Below are positions 45,940-55,678 of a stretch of 64,000 nt of DNA, one piece after another. This DNA comes from Vreelandella nigrificans. GTDB lineage: Bacteria; Pseudomonadota; Gammaproteobacteria; Pseudomonadales; Halomonadaceae. The notes under the pieces are model-generated. The model was given only the letters and a program-made list of their open reading frames with translations, ran no database searches and was not told where the DNA came from. The stretch spans positions 372,001 through 436,000 of the forward strand of contig NZ_NWUX01000001.1 in the NCBI RefSeq assembly GCF_002374315.1, in the 5' to 3' direction. Position 1 is the stretch's first letter. The number at the start of each line of letters is the position of its first letter. Position numbers and translations under genes: made by a program.

Positions 45940-46977
45940 GTGGACGCTATTACGATAACCCGCCCCGATGATTGGCACCTCCATTTGCGTGATGATAAAG
46001 CGCTTAACGCCGTGGTTGGGCATACTGCTGCGCAGATGGGACGGGCGATTATTATGCCAAACCTGAAACCGCCCATTACCACCACAGAGCAGGCGATTGC
46101 TTACCGCGAGCGAATTTTGGCCGCGCTGCCAAGCGGTAGTACGTTTGAGCCGTTAATGACGCTGTATTTAACAGATACCACTTCCCCTGAGGAAATTGTA
46201 AAAGCGGCAGAAAGCGGTATCGTAAAAGCCGTTAAGCTCTATCCAGCGGGTGCAACAACCAACTCGGCCTCTGGCGTCACCGATATCGCTCACTGTGATG
46301 GAGTCATTGCTACGATGGCCAAGGTGGGGATGCCGCTACTGGTACATGGTGAAGTCACGGACAGTGATATTGATATCTTTGATCGTGAAGCTGAATTTAT
46401 TGAGCGGGTGATGAAACCGCTGTTAGCAAGCCACCCCGATCTTAAAGTGGTGTTTGAGCATATTACGACACAGCAGGCAGCTGAGTTCGTTGCAGCGGCA
46501 TCGGATAACATTGCAGCAACCATAACGGCCCACCACTTGCTGTTTAATCGCAATAAAATGCTGGTGGGTGGTATCCGCCCTCATTACTACTGCTTGCCAA
46601 TTTTAAAACGTGAACAGCATCGTCAGGCCTTATTGAGAGCAGCCACTAGTGGCAGCCCAAAATTTTTCCTGGGTACGGATAGCGCGCCTCATGCGCAAGG
46701 TGATAAAGAGTCAAGCTGTGGTTGTGCAGGTGCGTATACAGCCCCTGTTGCGATTGAGCTATATGCAATGGCATTCGAAGAGATGCAGGCGCTGGATAAG
46801 CTTGAAGCGTTTGCCAGCTTAAATGGCCCGCGCTTCTACGGACTGTCGCCGAATACGGACTCCGTCACTCTGGAGCGTCGTGAATGGCGCCTGCCAGAGA
46901 GCTACCCTTACACTGAGGGGCAGGACATTATTCCGTTGCTGGCAGGTGAAATCTTGCCTTGGGCGCTTAAAGCCTAG
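45940..46977 (+). CDS. pyrC: Dihydroorotase (class II)
   Basis: 345-aa zinc enzyme closing carbamoyl aspartate to dihydroorotate in pyrimidine synthesis. Seen: [10 protein letters not shown] (zinc His pair), [12 protein letters not shown] (carboxylated Lys region), HGEVTD, FEHITT, and GTDSAPH. Start is a GTG at 45940; the frame matches E. coli PyrC, and the ATG alternatives lie too far in. It is monocistronic, with a terminator at 47036. Confidence 0.96.
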   Translation: MDAITITRPDDWHLHLRDDKALNAVVGHTAAQMGRAIIMPNLKPPITTTEQAIAYRERILAALPSGSTFEPLMTLYLTDTTSPEEIVKAAESGIVKAVKLYPAGATTNSASGVTDIAHCDGVIATMAKVGMPLLVHGEVTDSDIDIFDREAEFIERVMKPLLASHPDLKVVFEHITTQQAAEFVAAASDNIAATITAHHLLFNRNKMLVGGIRPHYYCLPILKREQHRQALLRAATSGSPKFFLGTDSAPHAQGDKESSCGCAGAYTAPVAIELYAMAFEEMQALDKLEAFASLNGPRFYGLSPNTDSVTLERREWRLPESYPYTEGQDIIPLLAGEILPWALKA

Positions 46978-47035
46978 CGCTAAGCGATGCTGCCTACTGC
47001 TGGGTAAATGCTCAGGCTTACCATGCCGGTATGAG

Positions 47036-47065
47036 GTAAAACGGAGCCATCTGGCTCCGTTTTAC
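47036..47065. terminator. Bidirectional hairpin between pyrC and mtnN
   Basis: 14-bp perfect arms GTAAAACGGAGCCA (47036-47049) and TGGCTCCGTTTTAC (47052-47065), so an effective loop of four or more bases. The arm ends give A-rich and T-rich flanks, so it can stop transcription from both convergent genes. Confidence 0.85.
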
Positions 47066-47078
47066 GTTAGGGTGACAC

Positions 47079-47786
47079 TTATGCGTTGCCAAGGGCCATT
47101 AGCATCTGGTCAACCATGCGGGATGAGTGATCTGCCGCAATCTCTAAAAATTGCTCAAAAGAGAGGTGGTTGTCGCCACTGCCTGGAATATCAGAAAGAG
47201 CGCGGATAACGACAAAAGGGCACCCATAAAGGTGGCAAGTTTGCGCAATAGCGGCCGCTTCCATCTCTACTGCTAGCATTGCTGGAAAATTCTCACGAGT
47301 GGTGGCTACCCGCTCAGGGTCAGACATGAACGCATCCCCCGTAGCAATTAACCCTTCACGCACATTGACCTCGCCCAGTGCAGCTATAGCACTGCGAGCC
47401 ACCTCGCGTAGCTGCTTATCCGCTTGGTAAGCAGCCGGCATGCCTGGAACCTGGCCCAGCTCGTAGCCGAACACGACGGCATCTACATCGTGATGGCGAA
47501 CTTCATCGGATATGACTATGTCCCCGATGTTAAGGTCGCTGGCGAAGCCTCCGGCGGAACCGGTGTTGATGATGGCATCAGGTTGGTGGCGTTCTAGCAG
47601 TATTGCGGTACCTACCGCCGCGTTAACCTTCCCAATACCTGACTGCAAGACCACAACTTCTATGCCGTGGCGTGTGCCAGTATAAAAAACAAATCCGGCG
47701 TGCTCGTAGCGCTCGGCATGTTCTAGCTGGCCTGCAAGGATACGAACCTCTTGTGCCATGGCACCGATAATTCCAATCCGTCGCAC
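47079..47786 (-). CDS. mtnN: 5'-methylthioadenosine/S-adenosylhomocysteine nucleosidase
   Basis: 235-aa enzyme cleaving MTA and SAH to adenine and the ribosyl thioether, part of methionine salvage and the AI-2 route. Seen: GIIGAMAQEV at the N-terminus, NTGSAGG, and EMEAAAIAQ with the catalytic glutamate; SDIPG near the C-terminus. Length as in E. coli. It ends 57 bp before the folD start on the same strand. Confidence 0.96.
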   Translation of the reverse strand: MRRIGIIGAMAQEVRILAGQLEHAERYEHAGFVFYTGTRHGIEVVVLQSGIGKVNAAVGTAILLERHQPDAIINTGSAGGFASDLNIGDIVISDEVRHHDVDAVVFGYELGQVPGMPAAYQADKQLREVARSAIAALGEVNVREGLIATGDAFMSDPERVATTRENFPAMLAVEMEAAAIAQTCHLYGCPFVVIRALSDIPGSGDNHLSFEQFLEIAADHSSRMVDQMLMALGNA

Positions 47787-47843
47787 GATAAAGTACTCCT
47801 TTGTTACCCGCTCGCTTCCAGCGTTGAATGATAGGGGGGACCT

Positions 47844-48701
47844 TTAATCTTGGTCGTGGCGCTCGGCTGCTTCTAAGGTGTTTTCAAGCAGAGTAGCCAC
47901 TGTCATCGGGCCTACGCCACCAGGTACTGGCGTGATGAAGCTGGCACGCTCAGCTGCTGCTGCAAAATCGACGTCTCCCACTAGAGAGCCATCCGCCATG
48001 CGGTTGATGCCTACATCAATAACGACAGCACCCGGTTTGATCCAGTCGCCTTTGACGATGCCGGGTTTGCCTACTGCGACTACGACCAGGTCGGCGCGGC
48101 TTACGTGCTCCTGGAGGTTTTGAGTAAAGCGGTGGCAAACGGTCGTGGTGCAGCCTGCCAGCATTAGCTCCAGTGCCATGGGGCGTCCTACGATATTGGA
48201 AGCGCCCACGACAGTGGCATCGAGGCCTCGTACAGAAACTTCGCTTTGTGCCAGCATTGTCATAATGCCTTTTGGCGTACATGGGCGAAGTGAAGGCATG
48301 CGTTGCGCTAAACGGCCAATGTTATAGGGGTGAAAGCCATCTACATCTTTATCTGGACGGATGCGTTCAAGGATTGGCCTAGCGTCTAAGTGCTGTGGAA
48401 GAGGTAGCTGAAGCAATATACCATCTACGGCGGGGTCATCATTCAGTTGGTCTACCAGTGCTTCGAGCGACTGCTGGTCAATATCCGCAGGTAAGGCATG
48501 CTGAAAAGAAAGAATGCCAGCCTGTTCACAGGCGCGGTGCTTGTTATTGACATAGACATGAGAGGCGGGGTCTTCTCCAACCACTACAACGGCTAGTCCG
48601 GGGGCTCTAGCGCCAGCTTGCAGGCGTGCACTGACCTTTGCAGCAACAGCGTGACGGACATTAGCGGCGATGGCTTTGCCATCGATGAGTTGGGCGGTCA
48701 T
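47844..48701 (-). CDS. folD: Methylenetetrahydrofolate dehydrogenase/cyclohydrolase
   Basis: 285-aa bifunctional folate enzyme that interconverts methylene-, methenyl- and formyl-tetrahydrofolate. Seen: [13 protein letters not shown] with the catalytic Lys, [24 protein letters not shown] (NADP-binding), and [14 protein letters not shown]. It supports the one-carbon unit supply used with the glycine cleavage system at 30-36 kb. Confidence 0.97.
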   Translation of the reverse strand: MTAQLIDGKAIAANVRHAVAAKVSARLQAGARAPGLAVVVVGEDPASHVYVNNKHRACEQAGILSFQHALPADIDQQSLEALVDQLNDDPAVDGILLQLPLPQHLDARPILERIRPDKDVDGFHPYNIGRLAQRMPSLRPCTPKGIMTMLAQSEVSVRGLDATVVGASNIVGRPMALELMLAGCTTTVCHRFTQNLQEHVSRADLVVVAVGKPGIVKGDWIKPGAVVIDVGINRMADGSLVGDVDFAAAAERASFITPVPGGVGPMTVATLLENTLEAAERHDQD

Positions 48702-48836
48702 GTAATGAGATCCCTATGAAGGTTGAAAAGCAAAGCAGACTGCTAGGCGCGTGTAGAGGCGCGCATTCTTAAAGGGCCAATTTTCGCACGCTAGGGCAGC
48801 AAGGCAAAGCATCTATCGAATCAATCACTTTAGGTG

Positions 48837-48866
48837 TTGACTTTAAAATCAGAAGTAGTAATATAT
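48837..48866 (+). promoter_or_regulatory. Promoter of the tRNA Pro-Arg-His operon
   Basis: TTGACT (48837-48842) and, after 17 to 18 bases, an AATATA/ATATAT element (48860-48866), followed by a GC-rich stretch before the first tRNA. The GC-rich start region is the discriminator type found at stringently controlled stable-RNA promoters. Confidence 0.65.
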
Positions 48867-48911
48867 GCCTCGCTTGAGACGGGATATGCAGCAGCGTCTA
48901 AGGTAAGAAAT

Positions 48912-48988
48912 CGGGATGTAGCGCAGTCTGGTAGCGCGCCTGCTTTGGGAGCAGGATGTCGGGGGTTCGAATCCCTCCATCCCGACCA
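48912..48988 (+). tRNA. tRNA-Pro (anticodon TGG)
   Basis: 77 nt with encoded CCA. Acceptor CGGGATG pairs with CATCCCG; anticodon stem CCTGC/GCAGG encloses TTTGGGA, anticodon TGG. First gene of the operon. Confidence 0.97.
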
Positions 48989-49080
48989 CATACCTAGCGC
49001 GGAAGGTGGTAGCTTGCTTTTCCAGGCTTTGGTTGTGGTCAAGTGCCCATCGGTATTCAGCTTTTCAGAATGCTTCATGT

Positions 49081-49157
49081 GCGCCCATAGCTCAACCGGA
49101 TAGAGCAACGGCCTTCTAAGCCGTAGGTTGCGGGTTCGAGTCCTGCTGGGCGTGCCA
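49081..49157 (+). tRNA. tRNA-Arg (anticodon TCT)
   Basis: 77 nt with encoded CCA. Acceptor GCGCCCA pairs with TGGGCGT (terminal G-U); anticodon loop CTTCTAA in the stem ACGGC/GCCGT gives anticodon TCT. Confidence 0.96.
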
Positions 49158-49248
49158 TTAATAGTCTTGGAAGAGCTATTCAAAGCCAAGTTTATTGTGG
49201 TGTTCTTTAGCAGTAATCAAGAAGTAAATATCTACGTACTTTATCAAT

Positions 49249-49324
49249 GGTGGGTGTAGCTCAGTGGTAGAGCCCCGGATTGTGGCTCCGGTGGTCGTGG
49301 GTTCGATCCCCATCATCCACCCCA
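49249..49324 (+). tRNA. tRNA-His (anticodon GTG), copy 1
   Basis: Acceptor GTGGGTG pairs with CATCCAC, G at -1 faces the C73 discriminator, encoded CCA, anticodon stem CCGGA/TCCGG encloses TTGTGGC, anticodon GTG. Confidence 0.96.
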
Positions 49325-49391
49325 TTGATAGTAAAGTGCTCATAGATAATAGCAGTTAGTATATCCGAAAGTTTTCCCAGTTTTAGGTTGT

Positions 49392-49467
49392 GGTGGGTGT
49401 AGCTCAGTGGTAGAGCCCCGGATTGTGGCTCCGGTGGTCGTGGGTTCGATCCCCATCATCCACCCCA
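49392..49467 (+). tRNA. tRNA-His (anticodon GTG), copy 2
   Basis: Identical to copy 1 in every base, with G-1 and encoded CCA. It starts 143 bp after copy 1, with an identical spacer. Confidence 0.96.
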
Positions 49468-49534
49468 TTGATAGTAAAGTGCTCATAGATAATAGCAGTT
49501 AGTATATCCGAAAGTTTTCCCAGTTTTAGGTTGT

Positions 49535-49610
49535 GGTGGGTGTAGCTCAGTGGTAGAGCCCCGGATTGTGGCTCCGGTGGTCGTGGGTTCGATCCCCATC
49601 ATCCACCCCA
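49535..49610 (+). tRNA. tRNA-His (anticodon GTG), copy 3
   Basis: Identical to copies 1 and 2. It starts 143 bp after copy 2. The sequence downstream of it differs from that after copies 1 and 2. Confidence 0.96.
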
Positions 49611-50045
49611 TTACCTAGCGTTCAGTTGTTAGTACGCTACCGCGCTTTACTTCTATATTATTTTCCCCAGATATCAGCTTTCTATTTTAACTAGCAATAA
49701 GCAATTAAGCCGCTTATGCTGGTTTTTTGCTGTTCTTGTAAAATATTTTTGTGCTTTTTTCTCTCCTTTCTTCTTTTCCTCCCACTCAACCCTGTGTCGC
49801 TTGATATGCCGCAAAGGGGTTCAGCTATCTGTTAAGCCGCAGAATGCAGCCATTTTTTCAGACACTATACTGGGAATAGTTGAGTTGTCCGTTTTTTAAT
49901 AGTTTGCGACAGATATTGCTGTTCTGGTTTTGTAAAATAGTTTTTTCAACTATGTGAAACTGGTTTGTTTAGTGATATTTTTCAATCAGTTAATTTGGTT
50001 TGCTGGTAGCAGCTATTTTTCTAACGTTCGAGGGAGTGCGGCAGA
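49611..50045. other. AT-rich intergenic region before the DadA-like gene
   Basis: 435 bp with no supported gene. It has long T-rich tracts and is lower in GC than its neighbours. It must include the end of the tRNA transcript and the promoter of the oxidoreductase gene. I see no clear terminator hairpin or consensus promoter, and no tRNA or repeat. Confidence 0.45.
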
Positions 50046-51287
50046 ATGGCGCGTCAAACGGTAGTGTTGGGAGCAGGTATGGTAGGTGTCAGCATTGCAT
50101 GGCATTTACAGCGTCGTGGTCATCAGGTGGCGTTAGTAGATCGCCGTGAGCCTGGTCGTGAAACTTCCTTCGGCAATGCGGGTATTATTCAGCGAGAAGC
50201 GGTAAAGCCTTATCCATTCCCGCGGGATATGAAAACCATTCTGAGTGTGCTGCCAAACAACCGAGTGGATATTCGCTACCGCCCTGCGGGTATGCTTAAT
50301 GCAGCATCACCTTTATTGAGTTATTGGCAGAACTCTTCTTCACGGCGATATGAAAAAATTATTCCTGAATACGCCTCACTTATTCAGCTCTGCCTTGAAG
50401 CCCATGAACCTATGATTGAAGCTGCTGGCGCTGATCATCTGGTACGCCGTGAAGGGTGGCTGGAAATTTATCGTACCCCAAGCAAGCTTGCCAAGCGTGT
50501 AGAGGAAGCCAAAGAGGCGCTTGAACTTTATGGTGTCCAGTTTGCGGTGCTGGATCGTGCGGCCCTTATAGAAAAAGAACCCGATTTAGGTAGTGATATT
50601 ATCGGTGCCATTCACTGGCTAGATCCATGGACGGTCGCTGATCCTGGTGGTCTTGTGGCTGCATATGCTGAATCTTTTTGTCAGCAAGGTGGGCGTGTTC
50701 TACAAGCTGATATCAAAGGTTTTCATCAGCACGGGGGGAGGTGGAAAGTTGAAACGGCAACTGAAACACTAGATGTGGATGAAGTTGTAGTGGCGCTTGG
50801 GCCTTGGGCAGGCGAGTGGATGAAGAAGTTGGGTTACCAGTTCCCGGCGTTTGTGAAGCGTGGCTATCATATGCATTACACGACTCAGCCTAATGCCAAA
50901 CTTCGCTATTGGCTGATGGATGCTGAGGTGGGCTATTTGTTGGCGCCCATGAATGCAGGTGTACGGCTTACTACGGGGGCAGAGCTTGATCGTCTTGAGT
51001 CACCAGCCCATGAGCAGCAACTGAGCGCAGCTGAAAAAGTGGCTCGCACGATTTTCCCTCTTGATAAGCGCCTCGATGCCTCAGCTTGGAAAGGTGCTCG
51101 TCCATGTTTGCCGGATATGAAGCCTGTGATAGGCCCTGCGCCGCGCCACTCTGGCTTGTGGTTGGCGTTTGGGCATGGGCACCAGGGTTTTACGCTTGGG
51201 CCGGCCACGGGGCGTTTGCTAGCCGATATGATGGAAGGCAAGCCAACGGCTATCAACATGTCGCCATTTCGTGCAGATCGTTTCTGA
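50046..51287 (+). CDS. DadA-like FAD-dependent D-amino acid dehydrogenase
   Basis: 413-aa DAO-family flavoprotein. FAD-binding GAGMVGVSIAWHL (about 8-20), SFGNAGIIQ, VVVALGPWAGEWMK, and the C-terminal GHGHQGFTLGPATGRLLADM. Membrane-linked D-amino acid dehydrogenases of this type pass electrons to the quinone pool; glycine or sarcosine oxidase activity is an alternative. ATG at 50046 follows CGAGGGAG. It is not in an obvious dadX operon. The substrate is unproven. Confidence 0.85.
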   Translation: MARQTVVLGAGMVGVSIAWHLQRRGHQVALVDRREPGRETSFGNAGIIQREAVKPYPFPRDMKTILSVLPNNRVDIRYRPAGMLNAASPLLSYWQNSSSRRYEKIIPEYASLIQLCLEAHEPMIEAAGADHLVRREGWLEIYRTPSKLAKRVEEAKEALELYGVQFAVLDRAALIEKEPDLGSDIIGAIHWLDPWTVADPGGLVAAYAESFCQQGGRVLQADIKGFHQHGGRWKVETATETLDVDEVVVALGPWAGEWMKKLGYQFPAFVKRGYHMHYTTQPNAKLRYWLMDAEVGYLLAPMNAGVRLTTGAELDRLESPAHEQQLSAAEKVARTIFPLDKRLDASAWKGARPCLPDMKPVIGPAPRHSGLWLAFGHGHQGFTLGPATGRLLADMMEGKPTAINMSPFRADRF

Positions 51288-51440
51288 TTTTCTTTGTGCT
51301 TTTATCGTGGTAGGCAACTACTGTCAGTGCTTACCATACTGTAAGGTCGGCTATCTAAACAAAAGTGGGCTAGGGGTTAGGTATAAAGGCACTGGGTTTG
51401 CTACGCTTGGGGCATATTTAATGGAACGTGAGGTGAAACG

Positions 51441-51650
51441 ATGGATGTTGCCGCAAGTAATGCAGTAAGCACCGCACTGTATATGAATCAAGCGCAAACA
51501 GCTGAGCAAGCTCAAATGCAGCTATTCAAACAGGCGCTTGAAGTACAAGCTCAGCAGGTTGCTGAGGTGCTTGCCTCAGCTGACACTGGCGCCCAGCCGG
51601 ATCTCGCGCAAGAAGGTAGTAAGGGTACCCAGGTAAACACGTACGCATAA
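51441..51650 (+). CDS. YjfB-family putative motility protein
   Basis: 69 aa, start ATG with GAGGTG upstream. The pattern MDVAASNAVSTALYMNQAQTA followed by helical QMQLFKQALEVQAQQVAEVLAS is that of the YjfB family of small motility-linked proteins. Biochemical function is not known. No flagellar gene is near. A terminator follows 20 bp after the stop. Confidence 0.72.
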   Translation: MDVAASNAVSTALYMNQAQTAEQAQMQLFKQALEVQAQQVAEVLASADTGAQPDLAQEGSKGTQVNTYA

Positions 51651-51670
51651 TTGTACCTAAGTGATTTAAG

Positions 51671-51694
51671 ACGCCGGTTATCCGGCGTTTTTTT
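51671..51694 (+). terminator. Terminator after the YjfB-family gene
   Basis: Stem ACGCCGG (51671-51677) with CCGGCGT (51682-51688), 4-base loop, T-run. Confidence 0.93.
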
Positions 51695-51837
51695 ATGTTT
51701 TCCTGTTGCCCTCAAATTATTGGAGTTACCGCATGGTATGCCGCCATAGCCTAGTTGCGTTACCATATGCTCACTTCGGCGCCGTTATTGAGAGCGCTTT
51801 CCCAGATTGAATATTGCACCATCTTCTAGAGAACCCA

Positions 51838-53427
51838 ATGTCTGACGCTAACATAGCGCGCGAAGCTGAGCTGCGCCGCACTTTCGCTATCATTTCGCAC
51901 CCTGATGCGGGTAAAACAACTATCACCGAGAAGCTGCTGCTGTTTGGGAATGCTATTCAGCTGGCAGGCTCGGTGAAGAGTAAGCGCAACGACCGGCATG
52001 CCACATCTGACTGGATGAAGATGGAGCAAGAGCGGGGAATCTCGGTAACTACCTCTGTCATGCAGTTCCCTTACGGTGGGCGCATTGTAAACCTGCTGGA
52101 TACACCAGGGCATGAGGACTTCTCAGAAGATACTTACCGTACGCTGACGGCGGTAGACTCGGCACTGATGGTGATTGATGGCGCAAAAGGGGTTGAGGAT
52201 CGCACGATTAAGCTGATGGAAGTTTGTCGTCTGCGTACAACGCCTATCTTGACGTTTATCAACAAAATGGACCGAGATATTCGTGACCCGATTGAAGTCA
52301 TGGATGAAGTCGAGACGGTGCTGAATATACAGTGCGCGCCAATGACTTGGCCGATCGGCATGGGGCGCCATTTTAAAGGGGTGTATCACCTCTATAATGA
52401 TGTTGTACACCTCTATACCCAGGGGCAGGGTAGCCGCATACCTGATGATAAGCGTATTGAAGGGCTGGATAACCCAGAAGTAGATGCTGTGCTGGGTGAA
52501 GAGCAAGCCGAAGAGCTTCGCATGGAGGTTGAGCTGGTACGTGGGGCGTCACATGAGTTTGATCTTGAAGCCTACCGACGTGGCGAATTATCGCCCGTGT
52601 ACTTTGGTACTGCTATGGGCAACTTTGGTGTGCGCGAAATGCTTGATGGCTTTGTTGAGCATGCCCCGGCCCCACAGCCCCGCGACACTGATACTCGTCA
52701 AGTAACTGCCCATGATGAGCGGTTCACCGGGTTTGTATTTAAAATTCAGGCCAACATGGACCCGAATCACCGAGACCGTATTGCCTTTTTACGGGTGTGT
52801 TCGGGTAAATATGAGAAAAACATGAAAATGCGCCATGTGCGTATCGGTAAAGACGTGAAAATAGCCGATGCGCTGACCTTTATGGCGTCGGACCGCTCAC
52901 AAGTAGAGGAAGCCTGGCCAGGCGATATTATTGGTCTGCATAACCATGGCACCATTCAAATTGGTGACACCTTTACGGTGGGTGAAGATATGCGCTTCAC
53001 TGGTATTCCTCACTTTGCACCTGAGCTATTCAAGCGTGTGCGTTTAAAAGATCCGCTGAAAATGAAGGCGCTGCAAAAGGGCCTTCAGCAGCTCTCTGAA
53101 GAGGGTGCTACCCAGGTATTTATGCCGGTCGACAACAACGATTTGATTCTGGGAGCTGTGGGTACGCTTCAGTTTGATGTAGTAGCCCATCGACTGAAAG
53201 AGGAGTACAAGGTTGACTGCTTGTATGAGGGCGTCAATGTGCAAACAGCGCGTTGGGTATATTGTGAAGATGCCAAGATGCTGGAAGAGTTTAAGCGTAA
53301 GGCCAGTACTAATTTGGCGATCGATGGTGGCGGCTACCTAACGTATATTGCACCAACCCGCGTTAACCTGCAGATGACTCAAGAGCGTTGGCCCGATATC
53401 CGCTTCCAGCCTACTCGCGAGCATTAA
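51838..53427 (+). CDS. prfC: Peptide chain release factor 3
   Basis: 529-aa GTPase that recycles RF1 and RF2 from the ribosome. G1 HPDAGKTT near residue 19, [14 protein letters not shown], and the RF3 C-terminal domain with [12 protein letters not shown]. The ATG at 51838 is preceded by AGAGAAC; an upstream ATG adds an unrelated N-terminus. The length equals E. coli RF3. It ends 11 bp before tatD. Confidence 0.97.
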   Translation: MSDANIAREAELRRTFAIISHPDAGKTTITEKLLLFGNAIQLAGSVKSKRNDRHATSDWMKMEQERGISVTTSVMQFPYGGRIVNLLDTPGHEDFSEDTYRTLTAVDSALMVIDGAKGVEDRTIKLMEVCRLRTTPILTFINKMDRDIRDPIEVMDEVETVLNIQCAPMTWPIGMGRHFKGVYHLYNDVVHLYTQGQGSRIPDDKRIEGLDNPEVDAVLGEEQAEELRMEVELVRGASHEFDLEAYRRGELSPVYFGTAMGNFGVREMLDGFVEHAPAPQPRDTDTRQVTAHDERFTGFVFKIQANMDPNHRDRIAFLRVCSGKYEKNMKMRHVRIGKDVKIADALTFMASDRSQVEEAWPGDIIGLHNHGTIQIGDTFTVGEDMRFTGIPHFAPELFKRVRLKDPLKMKALQKGLQQLSEEGATQVFMPVDNNDLILGAVGTLQFDVVAHRLKEEYKVDCLYEGVNVQTARWVYCEDAKMLEEFKRKASTNLAIDGGGYLTYIAPTRVNLQMTQERWPDIRFQPTREH

Positions 53428-53438
53428 GCAGGCTGCCT

Positions 53439-54200
53439 ATGTTGATTGATGCTCATTGCCACCTTGATGTTGCGGCATTTGATGCTGATCGCAGTGAGGT
53501 TATTCATGCTGCCAAGGCGGTGGGTGTTAATCATTTTGTGGTTGCGGCAACTACGCGGGCTCGCTGGCCAGGCTTGCTGGCGCTGGGGGAGCGTACGGAT
53601 GTAAGCCTGTGCATAGGCTTGCATCCCTATTTTATTGCCGAGCACCAGCAGCAGGATCTCGCTGCCTTGGAACAGCAATTAGCGGACAATAAGCGTTTCA
53701 TAGCGATAGGTGAATGCGGTATCGACGGGCGCTTCAAGGATACTCTAGATGAGCAGTGGCACTATTTTGAAGCCCAGCTGAAGTTGGCTAAACAGTATGA
53801 ACTGCCTATTGTCGTGCACTGCGTTAAAGCAAACGATACAGTGAGCAAGCGGCTACGCCAGCTGGCACTGCCTAGAGGGGGGTTAATTCATGCCTTCTCT
53901 GGATCTTACGCACAGGCTGACAAGTTTTTGCAGCTGGGTTATACGCTAGGCCTGGGGGGAAGCGTTACCTTTGAGCGTGCCCAGCGGCTGCGTGGCGTTG
54001 TTGCGCGATTACCCAACGACAGCTTTGTGTTGGAAACAGATAGTCCCGATATGCCCCTCTGTGGGTACCAGGGGCAGCGTAACGAGCCTTGTCGAGTAGC
54101 GGAAGTTTGCGAGGTCGTTGCCTCTTTGCGTAACCAAACTGTCGAAGAAGTAGCGGCATTGAGTAGTGCTAATGCCGCTCGACTGTTTAATCTGTTTTAG
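53439..54200 (+). CDS. TatD-family metal-dependent hydrolase
   Basis: 253-aa TIM-barrel DNase. Seen: DAHCHLD (metal His pair), GECGID with the metal Glu, VVHCVKAND, HAFSGSYAQA, and ETDSPDMP. The family cleaves DNA or D-aminoacyl tRNA-like bonds; the reaction here is unproven. The ATG at 53439 lies 11 bp after prfC; the longer frame overlapping prfC is not needed. Convergent with ygfZ. Confidence 0.88.
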   Translation: MLIDAHCHLDVAAFDADRSEVIHAAKAVGVNHFVVAATTRARWPGLLALGERTDVSLCIGLHPYFIAEHQQQDLAALEQQLADNKRFIAIGECGIDGRFKDTLDEQWHYFEAQLKLAKQYELPIVVHCVKANDTVSKRLRQLALPRGGLIHAFSGSYAQADKFLQLGYTLGLGGSVTFERAQRLRGVVARLPNDSFVLETDSPDMPLCGYQGQRNEPCRVAEVCEVVASLRNQTVEEVAALSSANAARLFNLF

Positions 54201-54214
54201 CAATAACCTGCCCG

Positions 54215-55177
54215 TTACGCGTTCAAGTTAACGGCCAACTGCTCGGGATCTAAGCGCTCAAGTGCGTAGGGTAGTGAGCAAAGAGTTGCGGGTTGATCAT
54301 GCCAAAAAGCTGCAGATACTCCTTCCACCACTTTAGTACTTACTACCGCAAGCAGCTCTACGTTCTGCTCTTCATTGAAAGCACAGCTTACTACTTCTCC
54401 TACCGACTTGCCGTCGGCATCTACTAAGGTGTCCCCTATGTCAGGTGGCGTGGCTGTGGTGACAAAAATACGTGCCAGACGCTTTTTTACCTGGCCACGG
54501 AAGTGAGCGCGAGCGACGACCTCCTGGCCGGTATAGCAGCCTTTCTTGAAGCTGATCCCGCCTAGCGCTTCCCAATTAAGCATTTGCGGTAAGAAGTGAT
54601 CCTGTTGTGCGATAGTGATCCATGCTATGCCGCTACGAATATCCTCCAGATGCCATGCATTGCGTGCCTGGTCATTATCGTCCAGTTCATCATAGGGTGA
54701 GCTATTGTCAACACTGAATAGCCAGCGCGCTTTGCCCGGTTGACGAAGTACGGTCACGCTGTGACTTTGGTACTGAGTGCTGGGATGCTCTGGTAGTATC
54801 ACGCCTGTTGTCTCAGCCAGTGATTGGGCCTCTGCGCTGGCGCCAATAAAGGTAAGTGACGACTGAACTACCAATTCTGTACGATAGAACGCAGCAAATT
54901 TCTTTAAGTGGTTGGCTAGCATATCTATCAGCGAAGCGCTCATTATTAAGCGAAAATGCTCTTCACCTAAGCGTAGCAATTGGGCGTTAGCTAATACTCT
55001 CCCTTTCGGGGTGCAAAAACAGGTTAGTGGTGCAAAATGTCCATTAGCTAAACTGACCTGGGTGCTGGTCTGGCCTTGCAGGAACTTCTCTGCGTCCGCA
55101 CCCATCACATCTAGCGCGCCAAGATGTGTAAGCCGTACGTTACGATTTAGTTGGGTCTGCAAAGTGGCGGCCGCCAT
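54215..55177 (-). CDS. ygfZ: tRNA-modifying/Fe-S repair protein YgfZ
   Basis: 320-aa folate-binding protein needed for some Fe-S enzymes and for tRNA thiolation. The family signature KGCYTGQEVVARAHFRGQVKKR is at about 211-230, and an N-terminal GcvT-like fold (LQGQTSTQV) precedes it. It converges on tatD, 14 bp apart. Confidence 0.93.
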   Translation of the reverse strand: MAAATLQTQLNRNVRLTHLGALDVMGADAEKFLQGQTSTQVSLANGHFAPLTCFCTPKGRVLANAQLLRLGEEHFRLIMSASLIDMLANHLKKFAAFYRTELVVQSSLTFIGASAEAQSLAETTGVILPEHPSTQYQSHSVTVLRQPGKARWLFSVDNSSPYDELDDNDQARNAWHLEDIRSGIAWITIAQQDHFLPQMLNWEALGGISFKKGCYTGQEVVARAHFRGQVKKRLARIFVTTATPPDIGDTLVDADGKSVGEVVSCAFNEEQNVELLAVVSTKVVEGVSAAFWHDQPATLCSLPYALERLDPEQLAVNLNA

Positions 55178-55480
55178 AAAAAAACTCCTGAGTGCAGGTG
55201 AATGCTACTATCTGGCCTTGGCTAGCTATGGCCGTGCCTTCTCGGCAATAGCTGAGTATAGAGTGCTAATATATGTAGAGCGTCGATGCTTTGACAAATG
55301 ACTGAGCTTTGACAAACAACTGAGTTTTGGCACACGTATTAGCTAGGTGAGGGCGCTGCACGCCAATTGCAAGGTAGTTAAGGCATGCTATCCTAGTTGT
55401 CCACCCTATTTTGGGTGTATTGGTATTGCATAGGATTGAGGTGGTTTCTGACCTGTTAACATCATCTAAAAGGGCTGCAG

Positions 55481-55678
55481 ATGGCTTTTCAAGCATTAAC
55501 ATTTCAAGGTGTGACTAACGCCGAGCAGGTAAATAAAATCACTACGGCATTAATGATGCTAGATGGTGTTGATAGTGTGGAAGTTGGGCGCTATGGCGCG
55601 GAGGTAGAAGGGCGTGCCAAACGTGAGGTTCTTATAAAAGCCGTTGAGAAGCTTAACCTAGGGGTAAAGGTAACATAA
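55481..55678 (+). CDS. HMA-fold protein without the metal CxxC motif
   Basis: 65 aa with the beta-alpha-beta-beta-alpha-beta order of heavy-metal-associated domains (ALTFQGVTNAEQVNKITTAL, then DGVDSVEVG). There is no cysteine, so copper or zinc binding by the classical site is not possible. ATG has AAGGGC upstream. Its stop overlaps the OsmC start by one base (TAATG), which ties the two genes together. A binding or partner role is inference. Confidence 0.7.
   Translation: MAFQALTFQGVTNAEQVNKITTALMMLDGVDSVEVGRYGAEVEGRAKREVLIKAVEKLNLGVKVT

Larger units (their letters stand above)
49249..49610 (+). repeat. 143-bp tandem repeat holding three tRNA-His genes
   Basis: Two full 143-bp units (tRNA 76 bp plus 67-bp spacer, 49249-49391 and 49392-49534) followed by a third tRNA without spacer. 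I see no base difference between units. Upstream of copy 1 and downstream of copy 3 the sequence is unrelated to the spacer. Confidence 0.92.

Noticed and set aside
49249-49610. CRISPR-like direct repeats
   Set aside because: The 143-bp units contain complete tRNA-His genes and identical spacers, so this is a tRNA tandem array.
55266-55502. 78-codon frame on the minus strand
   Set aside because: It overlaps the start of the HMA-fold gene, has no good ribosome-binding site and a composition unlike a protein.
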